A stretch of 64,000 bases of DNA from contig JANTQF010000099.1 of NCBI GenBank assembly GCA_032988165.1, positions 48,501-112,500 on the forward strand, in the 5' to 3' direction. Origin of the DNA: Emmonsiellopsis sp. PD_33 (taxonomy: Eukaryota; Ascomycota; Eurotiomycetes; Onygenales; Ajellomycetaceae). Below the pieces are notes generated by a model that was not told the origin of the DNA, made no database searches, and saw only the letters and a list, made by a program, of their open reading frames with translations. The translations under genes and the position numbers were made by a program. Below, piece after piece: positions 22,693 through 35,113 of this stretch. The number at the start of each line of letters is the position of its first letter. The first letter of the stretch is position 1.

Positions 22693-23814
22693 ATGGGTTT
22701 CCTCCCCTCCATACCGTATTCCGAGGCTGCCGATGGGTATTGGAGCCCGGTAACCTCAACGCTTAATTGGTGCGAAGAGGTGAGTGCTTGAATACCCATT
22801 TTCCAATAACATTGGATGCTGGACTCACCAGGGTACGATAATAGGATTATTATTTCACTCCCTACGCTGCAGAGATCGTGAACACTCTCACGAATCTGGT
22901 GTTTGTATTTTTGGGGTGCAAGGGAATTTCCAACTGCATCCGCAATGGCCATGACCCTGTGTTTTTGGTCGCCTTCATTAGCTACGTGGTGATCGGCATT
23001 GGTAGCACCTGCTTCCATGCAACCTTGAAATGTAGTACCAGATCGTTATTTCCATAGCGTCTCTCGAACTGGATGCTAATCTATACGTATTCTAGATTCC
23101 ATGCAGTTGCTTGACGAACTATCGATGATCTATACGACATGTGTTTTGTTTTACGCCGTCTTTTCTTTTGGTCGACCGGGGCACAGTGCTGTGCTTCTTG
23201 GGCTTTTTATCACTGCTCTTGCGGTCTTTATAACAGGCTACTATCACTATTTGCAAAATCCGGTGTTTCATCAGAATGCGTTTGGATTCCTTATAGCCGC
23301 CGTCGTTTCTAGAGGCATTTACGCCATGGAATACATCATTCGCCCGTCGAGACGGACAAACGCCAATTCAAAATTAGACGATGGGAATGTTACAGACAAA
23401 GCAGTGCAGGAAAAATTAGATCGCCGAGATGAACAGATACTCAAGGAAATGTGGAAGCTGGTTTCCTGCGGCATCGGCGCTATCGCGGTTGGGTTCCTCA
23501 TTTGGAACCTTGATACCATCTTCTGCGGTAGCTTTCGACGCTGGCGTCGACAAATTGGCCTGCCTTGGGGTATTCTACTTGAGGGCCACGGTTGGTGGTA
23601 AGCCAAAATCAATAGCCCCAACGCACATCTAATTGAATTACTAACTTGGCGGAACAGGCACATTTTTACCGGAATCGCCGGGTATATTAACGTTACCTGG
23701 GCTATCTGGCTAAGATATTGCCTTAACGGCAAGCAGGGCGAGGTGAAGTTGGTATGGCCCTCTCTCTTATCCATACCGGTCCTGGAAAGGATTAGCAAGG
23801 ATAAGATTCGATAG
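22693..23814 (+). CDS. alkaline ceramidase (Ypc1/Ydc1 family)
   Basis: Multi-pass membrane hydrolase that cleaves (dihydro/phyto)ceramide to a sphingoid base and fatty acid in the ER. Exons 22693..22779, 22845..23031, 23096..23597 and 23658..23814 give 310 residues. The start MGFLPSIPYSEAADGYWSPVTSTLNWCEEDY and the segment AEIVNTLTNLVFVFLG are typical of the family. All four metal-site residues known from human ACER3 are in place: His87 in CFHATLK, Asp98 in LLDELSMIY, and the His256-x3-His260 pair in GHGWWHIFTG. The last codon of exon 3 is split (TG|G) by a GTAAGC donor. Yeast has two such enzymes; sequence alone does not say which substrate is preferred here. Confidence 0.93.
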
Positions 23815-25850
23815 AGTCCGAAATACCCTCATCCACTAGCCAGTTCAACCCGACACCTCCATCCTCCTAGCCAAAGGCTTAAACCACCACATCGCGAACG
23901 GGCACATCTCATCTCTATCTTGGGAACTCCTGTATACTTATCTTTTATTTAGCATTATAGATTTGGGCATGTTTATTTTGAATATCTATGAGGCCGATAT
24001 ACGGCAGTGCTTTTTTATTTATTGGGTCCAAATGGGTAACTCTCTTGCGCCCGAGAAAGACCTAGGGTGTATGTATGAACCGAGAGAAATATACTCGAAA
24101 TAGATTTCTACATATAGCGCGTTATCCGATCACGAAACATCCATTCTGAAATACATATGACGTGTAGATCTCCGGAAACGAACAACGTGCGACAGGGACC
24201 CCTGCATAAGCTTATTTAAGGTGCGGTCTGTGCACACAGGTTAATTCAGCCTCATTCAATCCAGTGACAACAAACCTTCTATCCAAATTCCGAGTTCGTG
24301 TGAGCCTAGGAAAATCGGGGGATATAGTCTTCGTTCCCAGTCTACCAGGATACACCCCTACTATGAACGATATGCTGACGAATAGACGGAAACGACAAAG
24401 ACAGAATGCTCTCCATCCTGTCTATCTACCTCCCTTCTTCTTGGGGAATAACCAAGGACTTATGGATATGAATACCACAGCGTCTCCTATTCGTCCAATG
24501 CAATTACCTAGATCAATGCATTGGACTTTCTCACGCGTGGTGATTGCTCCGCTACGGCACTCGCCCAGTCAGTGACAGCCAGTGATATACCCGCCCTCTT
24601 CACTCCAACCAATATCACCTCTAGCCCTGTCCTTAACTTAGTATGTCTGGTACTAGCCTTGCTTCCCAGTATGTACTTTCTTCAATATTCCTTCCTCTGA
24701 GTAAATTGCTACTATTTACAACCTCCCTCCCAGGCTTAATTTATTCTAACTTCCTTGCCTTTTCTTGTCCACTTATTCTTGGAAGTTCTTCTCTCGATCG
24801 AAAATGGCACGAAGGGATGACAACGAACCGTGTGTGAAAATCCTTGGGGTGACAGAAGAGCACATCTAGCAGCCTTTACTCTTGATTATGTCCCACGGCA
24901 ACAATTCTGAAACAACAGAGATATGTGTTTATACCATAACCACGTCATCATTTATTTCACTCAAGTCCAGCAAAACCACCAGCCCCAGCAGTCCTGGTAC
25001 CGAAACACACCCCGGACAGTCAAGAAATATACATTACCATACCCAACCCACTCAAGATCCATTCCAGGGAGTAAGATCCCAAGTGCCAGCCAATCTACGG
25101 AGTACCCCCATCCCATAAAGGCTGAAGATATATAAGACACCGCCGGGGAACCCCTTCCTACCGAGGGTATGCAGGGATAGGAGGATCAGCTATATCTCAT
25201 AAGAGCTAGGCCCCTTATCCCAAGCACTATGCACGGCCGTATCACTTTCGGCAGATGGAAGGACATGGAATGAGTTATCTCCCATGATCTTACGTGTAAA
25301 TTTCCAACTATGGATGGACAAACGACAGTTATTCGGTTGCATATCACCCCCAGCCTGATATTCATTCATACTCTTACATTTAATTTACACCTAGATCAAT
25401 GAAGTCCAAACGGCGAACGCGTTGGTTGAAATGCGGGGTATTCAGTAAATAAGGTAGAATAACAGTCCAAAATGGAGACGCGTCGGAAATCAAGTCACGG
25501 GTTCATGGCATATGTTTGAGAGAGGGCAAAATGCTCTAGGCGGAAGTTTCTGATGGGATCAGACACTATGTAATTAGTAGTTAATACAACGTCAAAGGGT
25601 TAGATATGTATGTAGGAAGGATTCGGAAGACGATAAAAATATGGATTTCCAATATGATTGATTTCAATTCCCTTCATTAATCGTGTCATGCCATGTCATG
25701 CCGGGTACTGTAAATACAAGGAGACAAATATACAACAAACAAGCATTGATTACGCTATAACTACAGGTGCGAAAAAAAAAACGGCTTCTAGGCGTAGGTA
25801 AGTGTGTATGGATGGAGGTTAGGCGGGAGCGGACAGCGAATTCATCTCTT
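23815..25850. other. intergenic region between convergent ceramidase and lipase genes
   Basis: 3' flanks of two convergent genes. AT-rich with many stops. Frames at 24264-24840 and 24882-25135 have no motif, no plausible start context and biased composition; I do not call them. Confidence 0.5.
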
Positions 25851-27616
25851 CTAATTCGGCTCGTTCTCTTGTGTCTTGACTGACTTCAATCGTTCATCAT
25901 CAGAGTAAGAGGGTAAGTCGGGAGCGCACTCTTTCTGCTCTGCATCTTCCACCACAGGTTTTGTAGTTGGAGATTGCGGTTGACTACTACTTGGGGGGAC
26001 TTCGTTCTCCTTCCGATTCAGGCTACTTTCCGTTAGGAGATGGCTATCTGTCTTCTCCCCGTTCACGAGATGGGTCAGCCCATTCGATCCAAGCGCCTCG
26101 AAGAGGCTGGGGAATACCCAATCACACACGTCGTTTGCCCAGAGGAAATCGAGATGCTCATAGTGGGGTATCGACGTCGCGACGGTGTGGCTGGGTAGCT
26201 CTTCGAGCATGACGTCGATGTCAACAAGGCTATCCTTGCGGCCGTAGAAGAGGACAATGGGCGTTTTTATGTTTTTTGTCGGGAACTTGGCGGGTTTATA
26301 GTACCTGCTGTTATTATTGATACTAACCGAAGGCCCCGCATTGTCGTCATACATTTGGAAGCTCTTGTTGCGGATGATCTGGAACCAGTGGACGACGGAC
26401 TTGGTACTAGTGAAGGAGTAGAGATGTGGATAGGCGGCGAGTTTTTGCTCGGTGGTGATGTTCTTGCCGGTCCAGTTGAAGAGGAAGCAGAGGGCCCTGT
26501 CGATTATGCGGACGAAGATGGGCGGGTAGAGGATTGTTTGCCACATGGGCGTGGAGCTGAGGATGCTTCTGCGACCAAAGGCTAGGAAGAGGACGTCGGG
26601 GGATGCTTTCATTAGGGCGTCGACGACGCCGTTGGAAAGGCCTGCTGGTGACATGGCTGGTGCTAGGGCGATGAATAGGTTGACTTTGTGGTTTAGTGCT
26701 GGGTGGATTGAGAGGGTTGCGAAGGCTTGCGCGGTCCCTTGAGAGAATCCAATATATGACAGTGTCGGCTGCGAAGTTACCGACAGTATATACTCGATGC
26801 TATCCGGAATGTCATGGAACGCGAACTGGTCCATCGAGAAATTCCAAAATGCTGTAGACGACGGTGTGTAGAGGGCTGACTTCTTTGAGTACTTGTTGCC
26901 CCTATTATTCCCGAACCACACGTCGTATCCCTGCTCAACAAGCTGAAACGGGAGACAGCGTTCTTCCTCTGTCATACAGACCCATACCTCACTATTCATG
27001 AGCAGCCCATGATGAAGATAGACCACAGGCTTTTTAGGCGTCCCCTCCCCGGCATTAGCTCTGAGGTGAAGCTGCCCCTTCTGGCCCTTCTTGTATGGTA
27101 GTCTGTGTAAACCGAGTAGGTATCCGTCTCCTGTCTGTACGACGTGTTCCTCGGCCTCATATCCCCAGAGAGCACATAGCTCAACAAAATCTGACGCCCG
27201 TGCTATCACTCCCGAGAGGTCCTCTCGGGGCTTGCGTGCTATGCGAGCTTGGGGCGGTGAAAGGAGCTTGAAGACGCGCTTTGATTGCCGGTAGCAGAAT
27301 TGTATTATTGGGGCGGCTATGGCATATTATTAGAAGATATCCCTAAAACGCAACAAAGGGAGCAGGTGTGCGTACGGAGACAGTAGGTGATGATATGAAG
27401 CAATCCTTCTGCGAAGATAAGGAAAAGGGAGCTGAATAGGGCGAGATATTCGTTCCTGGTAAGGTCGAGAAATCGTTAGCATTCGAACAGCAGCAATACC
27501 GTGGCCATAGGAGCCATATATCCAGACCCAGCCAACCGTTCAACCACCCTCATAGCAGCAACGCCAGGAATGCCCACTCACCAAAACAGCCTCCCAATCA
27601 AAGGAACTCGCCCCAT
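25851..27616 (-). CDS. sterol ester hydrolase / acid lipase-like alpha/beta hydrolase (Tgl1/Yeh family)
   Basis: Membrane-anchored lipase that releases sterols and fatty acids from steryl esters. Exons 27616..27582, 27455..27376 and 27316..25851 give 526 residues. The first two exons are short and supply MGRVPLIGRLFW and a membrane segment (EYLALFSSLFLIFAEGLL), as in homologs. The catalytic domain shows the oxyanion motif LHHGLL (about residues 139-144), the lid-side NNRGNKYS block, the nucleophile elbow GFSQG with Ser at about residue 230, an Asp in LFYGRKDSLVD and a His in HYEHLDFLWA. The last ~100 residues are Ser/Pro/Glu-rich and probably a disordered cytosolic tail. Lipid-droplet or plasma-membrane location is inferred from yeast relatives. 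Confidence 0.92.
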
Positions 27617-28040
27617 CTCGAAAACCCGTCAACCAACTTTCAAGGCTCAGGTCGTATTATAGGAGGCAGCAGAGATAAAGACACATATTCCACCCACCGA
27701 ACAAGCTGCTGAAAAGAGAGAGTATATATAGGCTGTTGTTCAACGTCCAAGTGAGACGAAGCACATGTGAAGATGCGACGTTGGCCCAAGACGTCATGCC
27801 GCTAAAATAAGCTTTGTCACATGCGCCTATGCCCAAAGAGGGAAAGCTTTCCGAAACGCGCTTATGTCAGCCATGCCAAGGCTGCAATGTCTTGGCGTTG
27901 ATCTTCCTCACCCAGCGGGATCGAAAAGTTGATGCGGAGTGGAAAGCTGCCGGAGATCCAACAGCGTTTTGTATGCGCTTATATCCCCTCAATTGAAGAG
28001 TTCTGATACAGCTATAAGCTGTGCGATAACTACAGCCACA
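27617..28040. promoter_or_regulatory. divergent promoter of lipase and PET191 genes
   Basis: A 424-base gap between divergent starts. No specific binding site was recognised. Confidence 0.5.
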
Positions 28041-28648
28041 ATGCCGAGCTCCTGCAAGGATATCCGTACGTAATATCCATTCCAATCCTAATCCACAGCC
28101 GTCAAACCCCCCATATCCATACCCCGAACCCAATCGCCTCTCTATCTACCCCATGCCATTAACCCCTCCATCTACATACTAACACCCAGCAAAAATCTCC
28201 AGGCCTAGCCCTCGCCCAATGCCTCCAAGAATCCGACTGCATAATGCTGCAACAAAAAACCCCGCAAGAATGTCTCCGCCCACCACACCTCGACGAACTC
28301 CCTGTTAAATGCCAACAGCTGCGCAAGGGACTGAGCGATTGCAAGTGCGTTATCCTTAAAAAACACCTTCAACCTACCAACCCCTCCTAAAACCCCCAAC
28401 AAACACCCCGCAAGTTAGCTAACTAACCCCCTATCCTCCATAGACGCGGCATGGTCGACATGCGCAAACGCTTCCGCGGCAACCAGCCCATCGCGCTGGG
28501 ATCAGAAGTCGACCCGCGGACGGGCGAGGTGGTTGAGAAGCGGAAGCCTGTCGGCCAGCTGTATGGTGGGAAGCCGGCGTTTCAGCCCGTGAAGGAGATT
28601 AGTGGGGATGAGGTGCAGATGGATCCGGAGAAGACGAGGGGGTTGTAG
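28041..28648 (+). CDS. PET191: cytochrome c oxidase assembly factor Pet191 (Coa5)
   Basis: Small mitochondrial intermembrane-space protein needed for complex IV assembly. Exons 28041..28065, 28203..28344 and 28444..28648 give 123 residues. The cysteine layout is right for the family: Cys5-x9-Cys15, Cys21-x10-Cys32 and Cys45-x9-Cys55, followed by the conserved RGMVDMRKRFRGNQP stretch. The 25-nt first exon is set by the sequence MPSSCKDIR and a GTACGT donor. The C-terminal extension after GNQPIA is longer than in yeast but is common in filamentous fungi. It is one of two respiratory-chain genes in the window, the other being the complex I 9.5 kDa subunit. Confidence 0.93.
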
Positions 28649-29202
28649 AAGAAGGGGGTCGGGCTGAGCGGGGGGAGGGATGGGGGATATGATGTGTGAT
28701 GATATGATATGTGTGGATGATGGGAGAGTGTGGTTGGTTGTTGTGTAGCGGACGGCATTGATTTGGGTTTTGGGTTGGGAGCTACGTACTTGCGTTAGCA
28801 TTGGCGTTTTGGGATTGATGTTATGTATGTTTCTCTTTGCGATGTGTTGTATATTATGGTAGAATTATTGGTGGATTACGCTTTGTATATATAGAACTTT
28901 ACAGATTCAACGCAACCGTCTCCGTCGTCTACCAGGTTGTGGTTCTGGTTAGGTTTGCATGGAGGCTTGATTGATTAGATGCATACTGGTACATAATAAT
29001 TGATCTAGATTTCTTTTATTTTTTTGACCCGTTAAATAAAGAAACGAAAAGGGAAAAGCAGATAGAAAAAATATACACCATAAGCAGTAAAATACATCCC
29101 TTAGAGAGAGCAAAGAAAAAAAACACATATATAGCAGGTGGTCTTTTGTATCCCTCTATATCGAACGCAAATTAAAATCCCAAAACATGACAGCAAACCC
29201 AC
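28649..29202. other. intergenic region between convergent PET191 and WBP1
   Basis: 3' flanks of convergent genes; AT-rich beyond about 28840, with A-runs at about 29040-29125. Nothing coding. Confidence 0.6.
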
Positions 29203-30824
29203 TCATTGTCCCTTCTTCCCCCTCTTTTCCACCACCGGAGGCGCCGAATACAACCAAACAACGACAAATGCCAAAAACCCACCAATAACCGACCACAACC
29301 CCGCAATCCACACCCAGCCGCCAGTAATCCTCCAGCTGCGCGGCCACTCGTCGTGGGCAAAGTGGCGGACGGTAACTTCCTCCTTCTCATCGACGGTGGT
29401 TAGGAACGGGCGCTTGTAGTTGACACGGAACGAGAAGATGCCATGTTGATCGGGCAGGGTGAAGGAGGTGCTGTAGATGGTGCTGTTGGCGGTGGTGATG
29501 GTGGGCTTGAGGTTGAGACGGTGGAAGGGGGAGAGCATGGTGAATTCGAGCTGGACGGCGTCAGCGGTTGGAGGCGTGTAAGGGGCGTAGTGGTCGTATG
29601 AGTATTCGGATAATTCGATGTTGTAGGTCTGTTTGGTGAATGTTAGGAAACGACGTCCATATAGTATATAAAAGGGGATGAAACGTACCACATCATTCTT
29701 TATCCGGTAAATAGTGGGATTCAGCGTTCCCGACTCGTTATTCGCAGGAGCAGCGTCATCAACGGCATCCACAGTCAAATAATGCTGCACCTTTCCAACC
29801 TTAATCACACCCGTCTCCTTGAACGTCCACGCGCTAACTTGCTTTGCAAACTCCCGATTCACCGTCTTTATCTTCTTGCCATCCTTGGGGCTCTTAACAT
29901 CTGCGGAGAACCACTTGTCCTCAAGACTCTCCACGGAACCCAGCACAGTAAATCTGGCGGAATTCCTCGCCTGCATCGCTGAGATCAACGCAATCTGCGA
30001 GCCCATTGCAAACGAGTCATCCACTGTCTGTTCCTGTTCCTTCGTATCATAGCTATATGCGGTCTCTGGGGCTCTCAGGATCGGCGCGAGGAGGGGGCTC
30101 GAAACCCCCAACGACTGGCCGGCAGCTTTGGGGAAGGCGACGAGTCCATCGCCGGAGAAGTATGATTTCACGTCTGGACGAAGCGATTGCGGTCGGGGGA
30201 CGAGGAGGACGTCATGTTGTTCGGGGGAGGAGAGCGTGTCGTAGTTGAAATGGTCGACGACAACGGGGCTGCGGTCCGGGGAGAGGTTGATATCCAGCTC
30301 CAGCAAGAGGGAATTGACTGCGCTGGGTGTTGGTGACCCGCCCGAGAGAGCAAGGAGGATATTTCCATCACTGTTGATGAAGTCGAGGAGAATTTTCGGG
30401 GTTAACGAGGGGCCGAGTCCTGGTTTCTGTTAGCTTCCCAGCTCGCTCTTCGAAGGGGGGTAGTTTGTACGAACCCTTCGACTTGGGAGGGAAGAGAATA
30501 AGGTGATCATAGGTTCTCTCGCCATGTTTGGACAAAGCAAGTTTCTCGTCCTTTGGCGATTGGAACGATATCGAATAACCCCGGCCTAATGCGTTGCTCA
30601 AACAGTTGTTAGCTTGGATTCATGAAGGCTAGCAGTACAGCATCACTGCCAGTAAGTAAACGCAATAAACACCGCGCACCTTCTAAATCCTTCCAAAACG
30701 TCGAGTACAGATCCTTCTCCGCCTCATCCTCCAGCACAACCAGTAGTCTATTGCCCGCGCTGCTCAGCGCATGGACAAGCGCACCCCAGAACCCGAGGAG
30801 GAGCAGAGAAAGTGACCACCGCAT
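29203..30824 (-). CDS. WBP1: oligosaccharyltransferase subunit Wbp1 (OST48)
   Basis: ER membrane subunit of the oligosaccharyltransferase complex, which transfers the core glycan to Asn in nascent proteins. Exons 30824..30680, 30585..30475, 30419..29689 and 29628..29203 give 470 residues. There is an N-terminal signal peptide (MRWSLSLLLLGFWGALVHA), then LLVVLEDEAEKDLYSTFWKDL, the GERTYDHLILFPPKSKG stretch and a luminal domain. A single C-terminal membrane helix (WVWIAGLWSVIGGFLAFVVVWLY) is followed by a short Lys/Arg-rich cytosolic end (KRGKKGQ), which resembles an ER-retention tail. The intron at 29688..29629 is 60 nt, a multiple of three, with no stop. It is called as an intron because it has GTACGT and CAG ends and an aromatic-rich translation foreign to the family. 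Confidence 0.93.
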
Positions 30825-31316
30825 TGTAGATGTTGTCCGTGTTGCGCCGCGGGGAAGCCGCAAGAACAGAAAAAAGAAGAGGGTAATCAACTCAGAGAAG
30901 AACCAATTGGTTATCCACAGGTAGTTATCCGTTCTCGCCGCCCTTCTCTGCGCTGCTCTCTGCGCTGCGTGTTGTCGACGGGATGTTGTCTGATATACAA
31001 AGACAGCCCAATGAAGCAACGTGGTTGCTCTCGCCGGCGCCAAGCCCCAGAGCCGCACCGCCAGCCTCCAGCCAACCAGCGCCGGCCATTTCGGATTAAC
31101 CCATCCCGCACCCGGCCAACTCCAACCTCACGTCGCTCTCTCCTGCTCCAGACACCATCTACTGCTCTCCGCGAGAGTGACACGCACACCTGCTCAATCA
31201 CCCCTCCTCCTCCAACTGCCAGTCAGTCGCCAATTGGCCCCTCGCGCCCATTGGGGTTCCCTCCCTTTCAGCCACCCTCCACCCCGACAAGAACACCATC
31301 CACCCATCCGCCCACA
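30825..31316. promoter_or_regulatory. divergent promoter of WBP1 and the complex I 9.5 kDa subunit gene
   Basis: 492 bases between divergent starts, rich in C on the plus strand near the complex I gene. An open frame runs upstream of 31317 in frame with that gene, but its translation is Arg/Pro/Ser-rich leader, not family sequence. Confidence 0.55.
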
Positions 31317-31723
31317 ATGACTCCCCAATTCTGGTCAACCCCCTTCCGATACATGCGCTGGGCCGCGCACGAGAAGCCCGCCATCTTCTTCTCCATCGTC
31401 ATGGGCTCGCTGGGGCCCGTCGCGCTCGTCTCCCTGCCGCCTATCAGACGCTATTTCGGCGACGTGGATCCCCCGCCTATCCCCTTGACCTATCCGAGTA
31501 TGTGTTTTTTCTCCTCCCCCTTCTTTCTTTATATGGATTTAGTGTGATATGTTTTCATGACGGGATTGGTTCCCGCGATTGGGGGGCTGGGTGGTTTGTT
31601 TGTTTGGTTGATGAACCCTCTATATATATGTGATGGACACGGCTAATAATCCATCCCAATTCTTCTACAAATGTAGTCCCCCCCGGACCACGAAAGATCC
31701 CCCAAGGCTATGATGACGAGTAA
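31317..31723 (+). CDS. nuo9.5: NADH:ubiquinone oxidoreductase 9.5 kDa subunit
   Basis: Accessory subunit of mitochondrial complex I known from Neurospora. Exons 31317..31497 and 31677..31723 give 75 residues, the family size. The protein begins MTPQFWSTPFRYMRWAAHEKP, has one membrane segment (FFSIVMGSLGPVALVSLPP), then RRYFGDVDPPPIPLTYP, and ends IPPGPRKIPQGYDDE, a conserved tail encoded by the small second exon. The start at 31317 is chosen over the longer upstream frame because family members begin at this point. Confidence 0.93.
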
Positions 31724-34059
31724 AAAAAAAAAGAAAAAGAAAGAAAATGGTTCTTGCTTGCGAAAAAATATATATCTACATAGAAAGAAAATGTAGCCAG
31801 CCGGTTCCGATAAGATAAAAACGCCAAAAACGATCCAATTACATTCCAAAAACATTCCAGTGTTTATTTTATATCCCGAAATATGAGGATCGGGGAGAGC
31901 CTATTGGGAAGATAGTGGGCTTCTTTTTTTTTTTATCTTTTCTTTTTTATCCGTCGGGAGTTTTTGAAAGCGTGTGCGGCGTAACACGGTCGTTTAAAAC
32001 ATCATCGGACAGCAAAGTCATTGTTGGGATGGGAGGTGAGCGGGGGAAGTTTTGCTTCTTCCGTATAGTTGTTATAATGGGGGAGGGTTATTTTTTTAGA
32101 TAAGAAAATAACATGAGCTGCGGAAACGTTGGTTTCTGTTCTTGTATTTGTACATACATACATACATGTCCCTCTAAATGTTTTATACACGCCCCGCGGA
32201 AAGCAAATATTTCTAGTCCTTTTTTTTTTTCGTCCGAATTCAGTGCTCAACCTTTTCCTCTTATTGGAATCATTCAGGTAACTAACTAGTTTTTAAAGAA
32301 AGACATCGACTCCTCTGACTCTTCCTAATAAGCAGAGGGATGCTAAAGCCCATGAATTAATACCCATCATGTAGGGTAGTCTAAACAAATAACTATCAGG
32401 GATTATTTCAGTCTATCAAAATGAGACAAACTGAGAGGATGAGACTCCACATAAGCAAACCACCGACCGGTCTATATATGATAGGGTGGTGGGGAGCAGC
32501 AGCTATGTATGTATTCAATCGATAGATAAGGATGATTGATGTTTTCGGTGTCTCCTAAATTGAGGTATGGCGGCCAGTGAGGGATATCAGTAATACATAC
32601 ATAACCTGGAAATAGGATGGTGATAGGATATATCTGAAATAAAGGGATAGGTGGATGGATCTATGAATGGCAAGATTTAAGGAGGACAAAGAAAATACCT
32701 AGCTGCATGGATATTAAGAATCCTCCTGGTTTCTACCATACCCTACCTACACCTGCTTGGGATTGGATGTGAGGGATCGTTTAAAATTCAACAAAATCAA
32801 CACGAAGAACATATGTATATATTTAAATTTATTGATGAGAATAAGAAGTAGAGTTCTTATAGGGTAAGATAAATCAAGGAGAAAAAACACAAAAGGGTAT
32901 ATTATATCCAGAAACCATCAAGGCGCTCATGAAGGAGGTCATATCATAAACACAACGAGTTATATATGTAAGGTGAGAATGAGATGGCAGCTCCAGTCCA
33001 CACCGGCTAAATATCTTGTAGAAGGCCTGCCCACCCCAACAAAGCAACCAGCCCCAGTCAATAATGGCACGGTTGTGCTATGTGGTTCGGAGACATCCCT
33101 TGCGAACCAAAACCTCAAAAAAGGCAGCATAGATAACATATCTCGCAGTCAAACAACTAGGTAAAAAACACCAATTTGAATAAAACGCCTCTCCGATGCA
33201 CTATCTACATGAGTCCATCAATAAATCACGCCCGTATGAAGCAATGTGAACACCCCACCTCCACACAAAAAAAAAAGGGGGGGGGTTCCTAGGTCGATGC
33301 AAATCCAAGATAGAAGCCATGTTGGTCCATGAATGGGTAAGGCTTTTTCTTCTCCAGCAACAGAGATGACAAATTCCAATGGAGGGTAGGACTTGTCAAC
33401 GGCAACAAGATAAAAAGGGAAAAAAAAAGGCTGTATATAATCCCAGTGCGGTTGGTAGATAGGAGAGGATAGTAAAATCGAGGGCCAAGCAAAAGAGAAG
33501 ATTATGTATATGAAAACAGAGAAAGCAAAACGCAACAGGCACCACAGTTGATCCCAAAAAGCCACCCTTTTCGCATTCATGAAAACAATAAACACCTAAG
33601 AGCGCACCTAATTAACCCCTGCAATGGTCCAATACGGTCCGGAATCATGGCCTAAGAATGACGGCAATAAAAACAAATGAAAACATCACATCATTTTCTC
33701 CTAGCGCTGCATGCGCCGTGATATGGCAAAATAAGGATTAACAGGTATCGGGTGTAAGCAATGCGGGTTGCATTGAACAAATCCAAGGTTCCAGGATTCC
33801 ATGGGGCTGATTCCGTTACTTGGCAAAAAGTGCGCTGGATATCCGTTGCGGACTGTTCTTGCAGCTGTAGCACAATTGGTAACCAGAGTAGATGGAAGGT
33901 CCAAGTGGAAAATTCGATTTGATGGGATCTTCGCCGTCCGGTTGTCCTCAGGAATTTGCCGTCACGAAACCGTGCGTACTCCTTTCTTTTCCTTTGTAAC
34001 CGGCGTAAAATTTGTATTTAGTTTGGAAATCATCTAAAAAGGATTTGATGTGGGTGAAA
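31724..34059. other. intergenic region between convergent nuo9.5 and the RfeG-like gene
   Basis: 2.3 kb, AT-rich, with T- and A-runs (31923-31934, 32221-32230, 33421-33428), an ACAT repeat at 32152-32166 and a G-run at 33280-33287. Frames on both strands are low-complexity. No gene is supported. Confidence 0.5.
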
Positions 34060-35113
34060 TCAATGCCTTCGATATTCCCCTGGAGGTTGTCGTCGGGTGG
34101 CCCCAGCGTTGTGATCCTGGTAACTGGGGTCGCCAGGATATCTTGCAGCATCCATGGTTGACCGGTAGTCTGGGGCAGAGGCGGGTGGATACCCTATACC
34201 GGATGATAATGGATATTCACTTTCGGTATAAGCTCGAGGCTGAGCTCTTGGATCTGCTCCATTATAAGGGTGGGCGGTAGTGCTCCCATACGTATACTCA
34301 TTAGCCGTCACAGGGGCTTGTGAGGACTGGTAGTCACCAGGCGCAGAAGCGTAGGTAGTAGGAACATTTGAATAGGTGGTCGCAGGGGGGTATCCCGTAT
34401 ATGCCTGGGGATTTGCCCCGGGGGCATTTGGGCCCGGAGCATACGGATTGGTTGGTGGGTAGCCATCATATGGTGCGCTAGGGCCTGGGCCATAGCCGCC
34501 ACCAGAGGGTCCAGTCTGCTGGCGATTTGAATGCGTTGTAGAAGAAGGATAATAACTTGCTGGATGCATATTAGATCCTGGAGAAATGCTCCGGCTTTGA
34601 TCATAACTACCTGGTAGGTTGCTTGCACGAGGGTCCCGGTCAGCTTGCGTTCTTTCCGCTTCCCACCGTGCGGAATCAGCCTTTAGATCAGCTATCATCT
34701 CCTGGTTTAGGCGGATAAAGTTAGCTTAAAAACATTCAACCACACGGGTAAATAAAAGGAATTATTAATCGGGGAAAGACCAGGGATTAGGTTGCATACT
34801 GGTGTCAAGTTTCGATACGCGCGAAGATAATAACCTGGGCGACCCTGTAATATCTGGTTAGCAAGCTGACCAGGGTCATCCAGTGGCGATAGTTAAAGAA
34901 AATGCCAACGGAATAAGTCTAGCAAAGGATCATGGAAAGGGGAGTCCGGACCTGAACAACTCCAGGCTTCACAAGGGCGCCAGGCCCTAGGTAACGGCAG
35001 ATATCAGCCTGGATAACCTCTCGACTGATGCCAGTTCCATCAATAAAATAATCGTTTTGCCGTTCGGCTGGGCGTCGCGATGGATCCTCATTTCTTGGTG
35101 GGCGAGCTGCCAT
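34060..35113 (-). CDS. rfeG: RfeG-like protein (putative transcription factor)
   Basis: Exons 35113..34952, 34844..34800 and 34701..34060 give 282 residues. The conserved N-terminal domain includes NDYFIDGTGISREVIQADI, CRYLGPGALVKPG, GRPGYYLRAYRNLTP and EMIADLKADSARWEAER. It is followed by a long disordered tail rich in Pro, Tyr, Ser and Gly with repeated YPP/YxSxPxxY-like patterns. This matches proteins annotated in Aspergillus as the transcription factor RfeG; direct evidence for DNA binding is weak. The first intron has an unusual donor, GTCCGG. It is needed because it restores the conserved ...VQ|GRPGYYLRAYRN junction in phase 0. Confidence 0.82.

Noticed and set aside
30969..31316. N-terminal extension of the complex I 9.5 kDa subunit
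   Set aside because: In frame but Arg/Pro/Ser-rich and foreign to the family; homologs start at the ATG used here.
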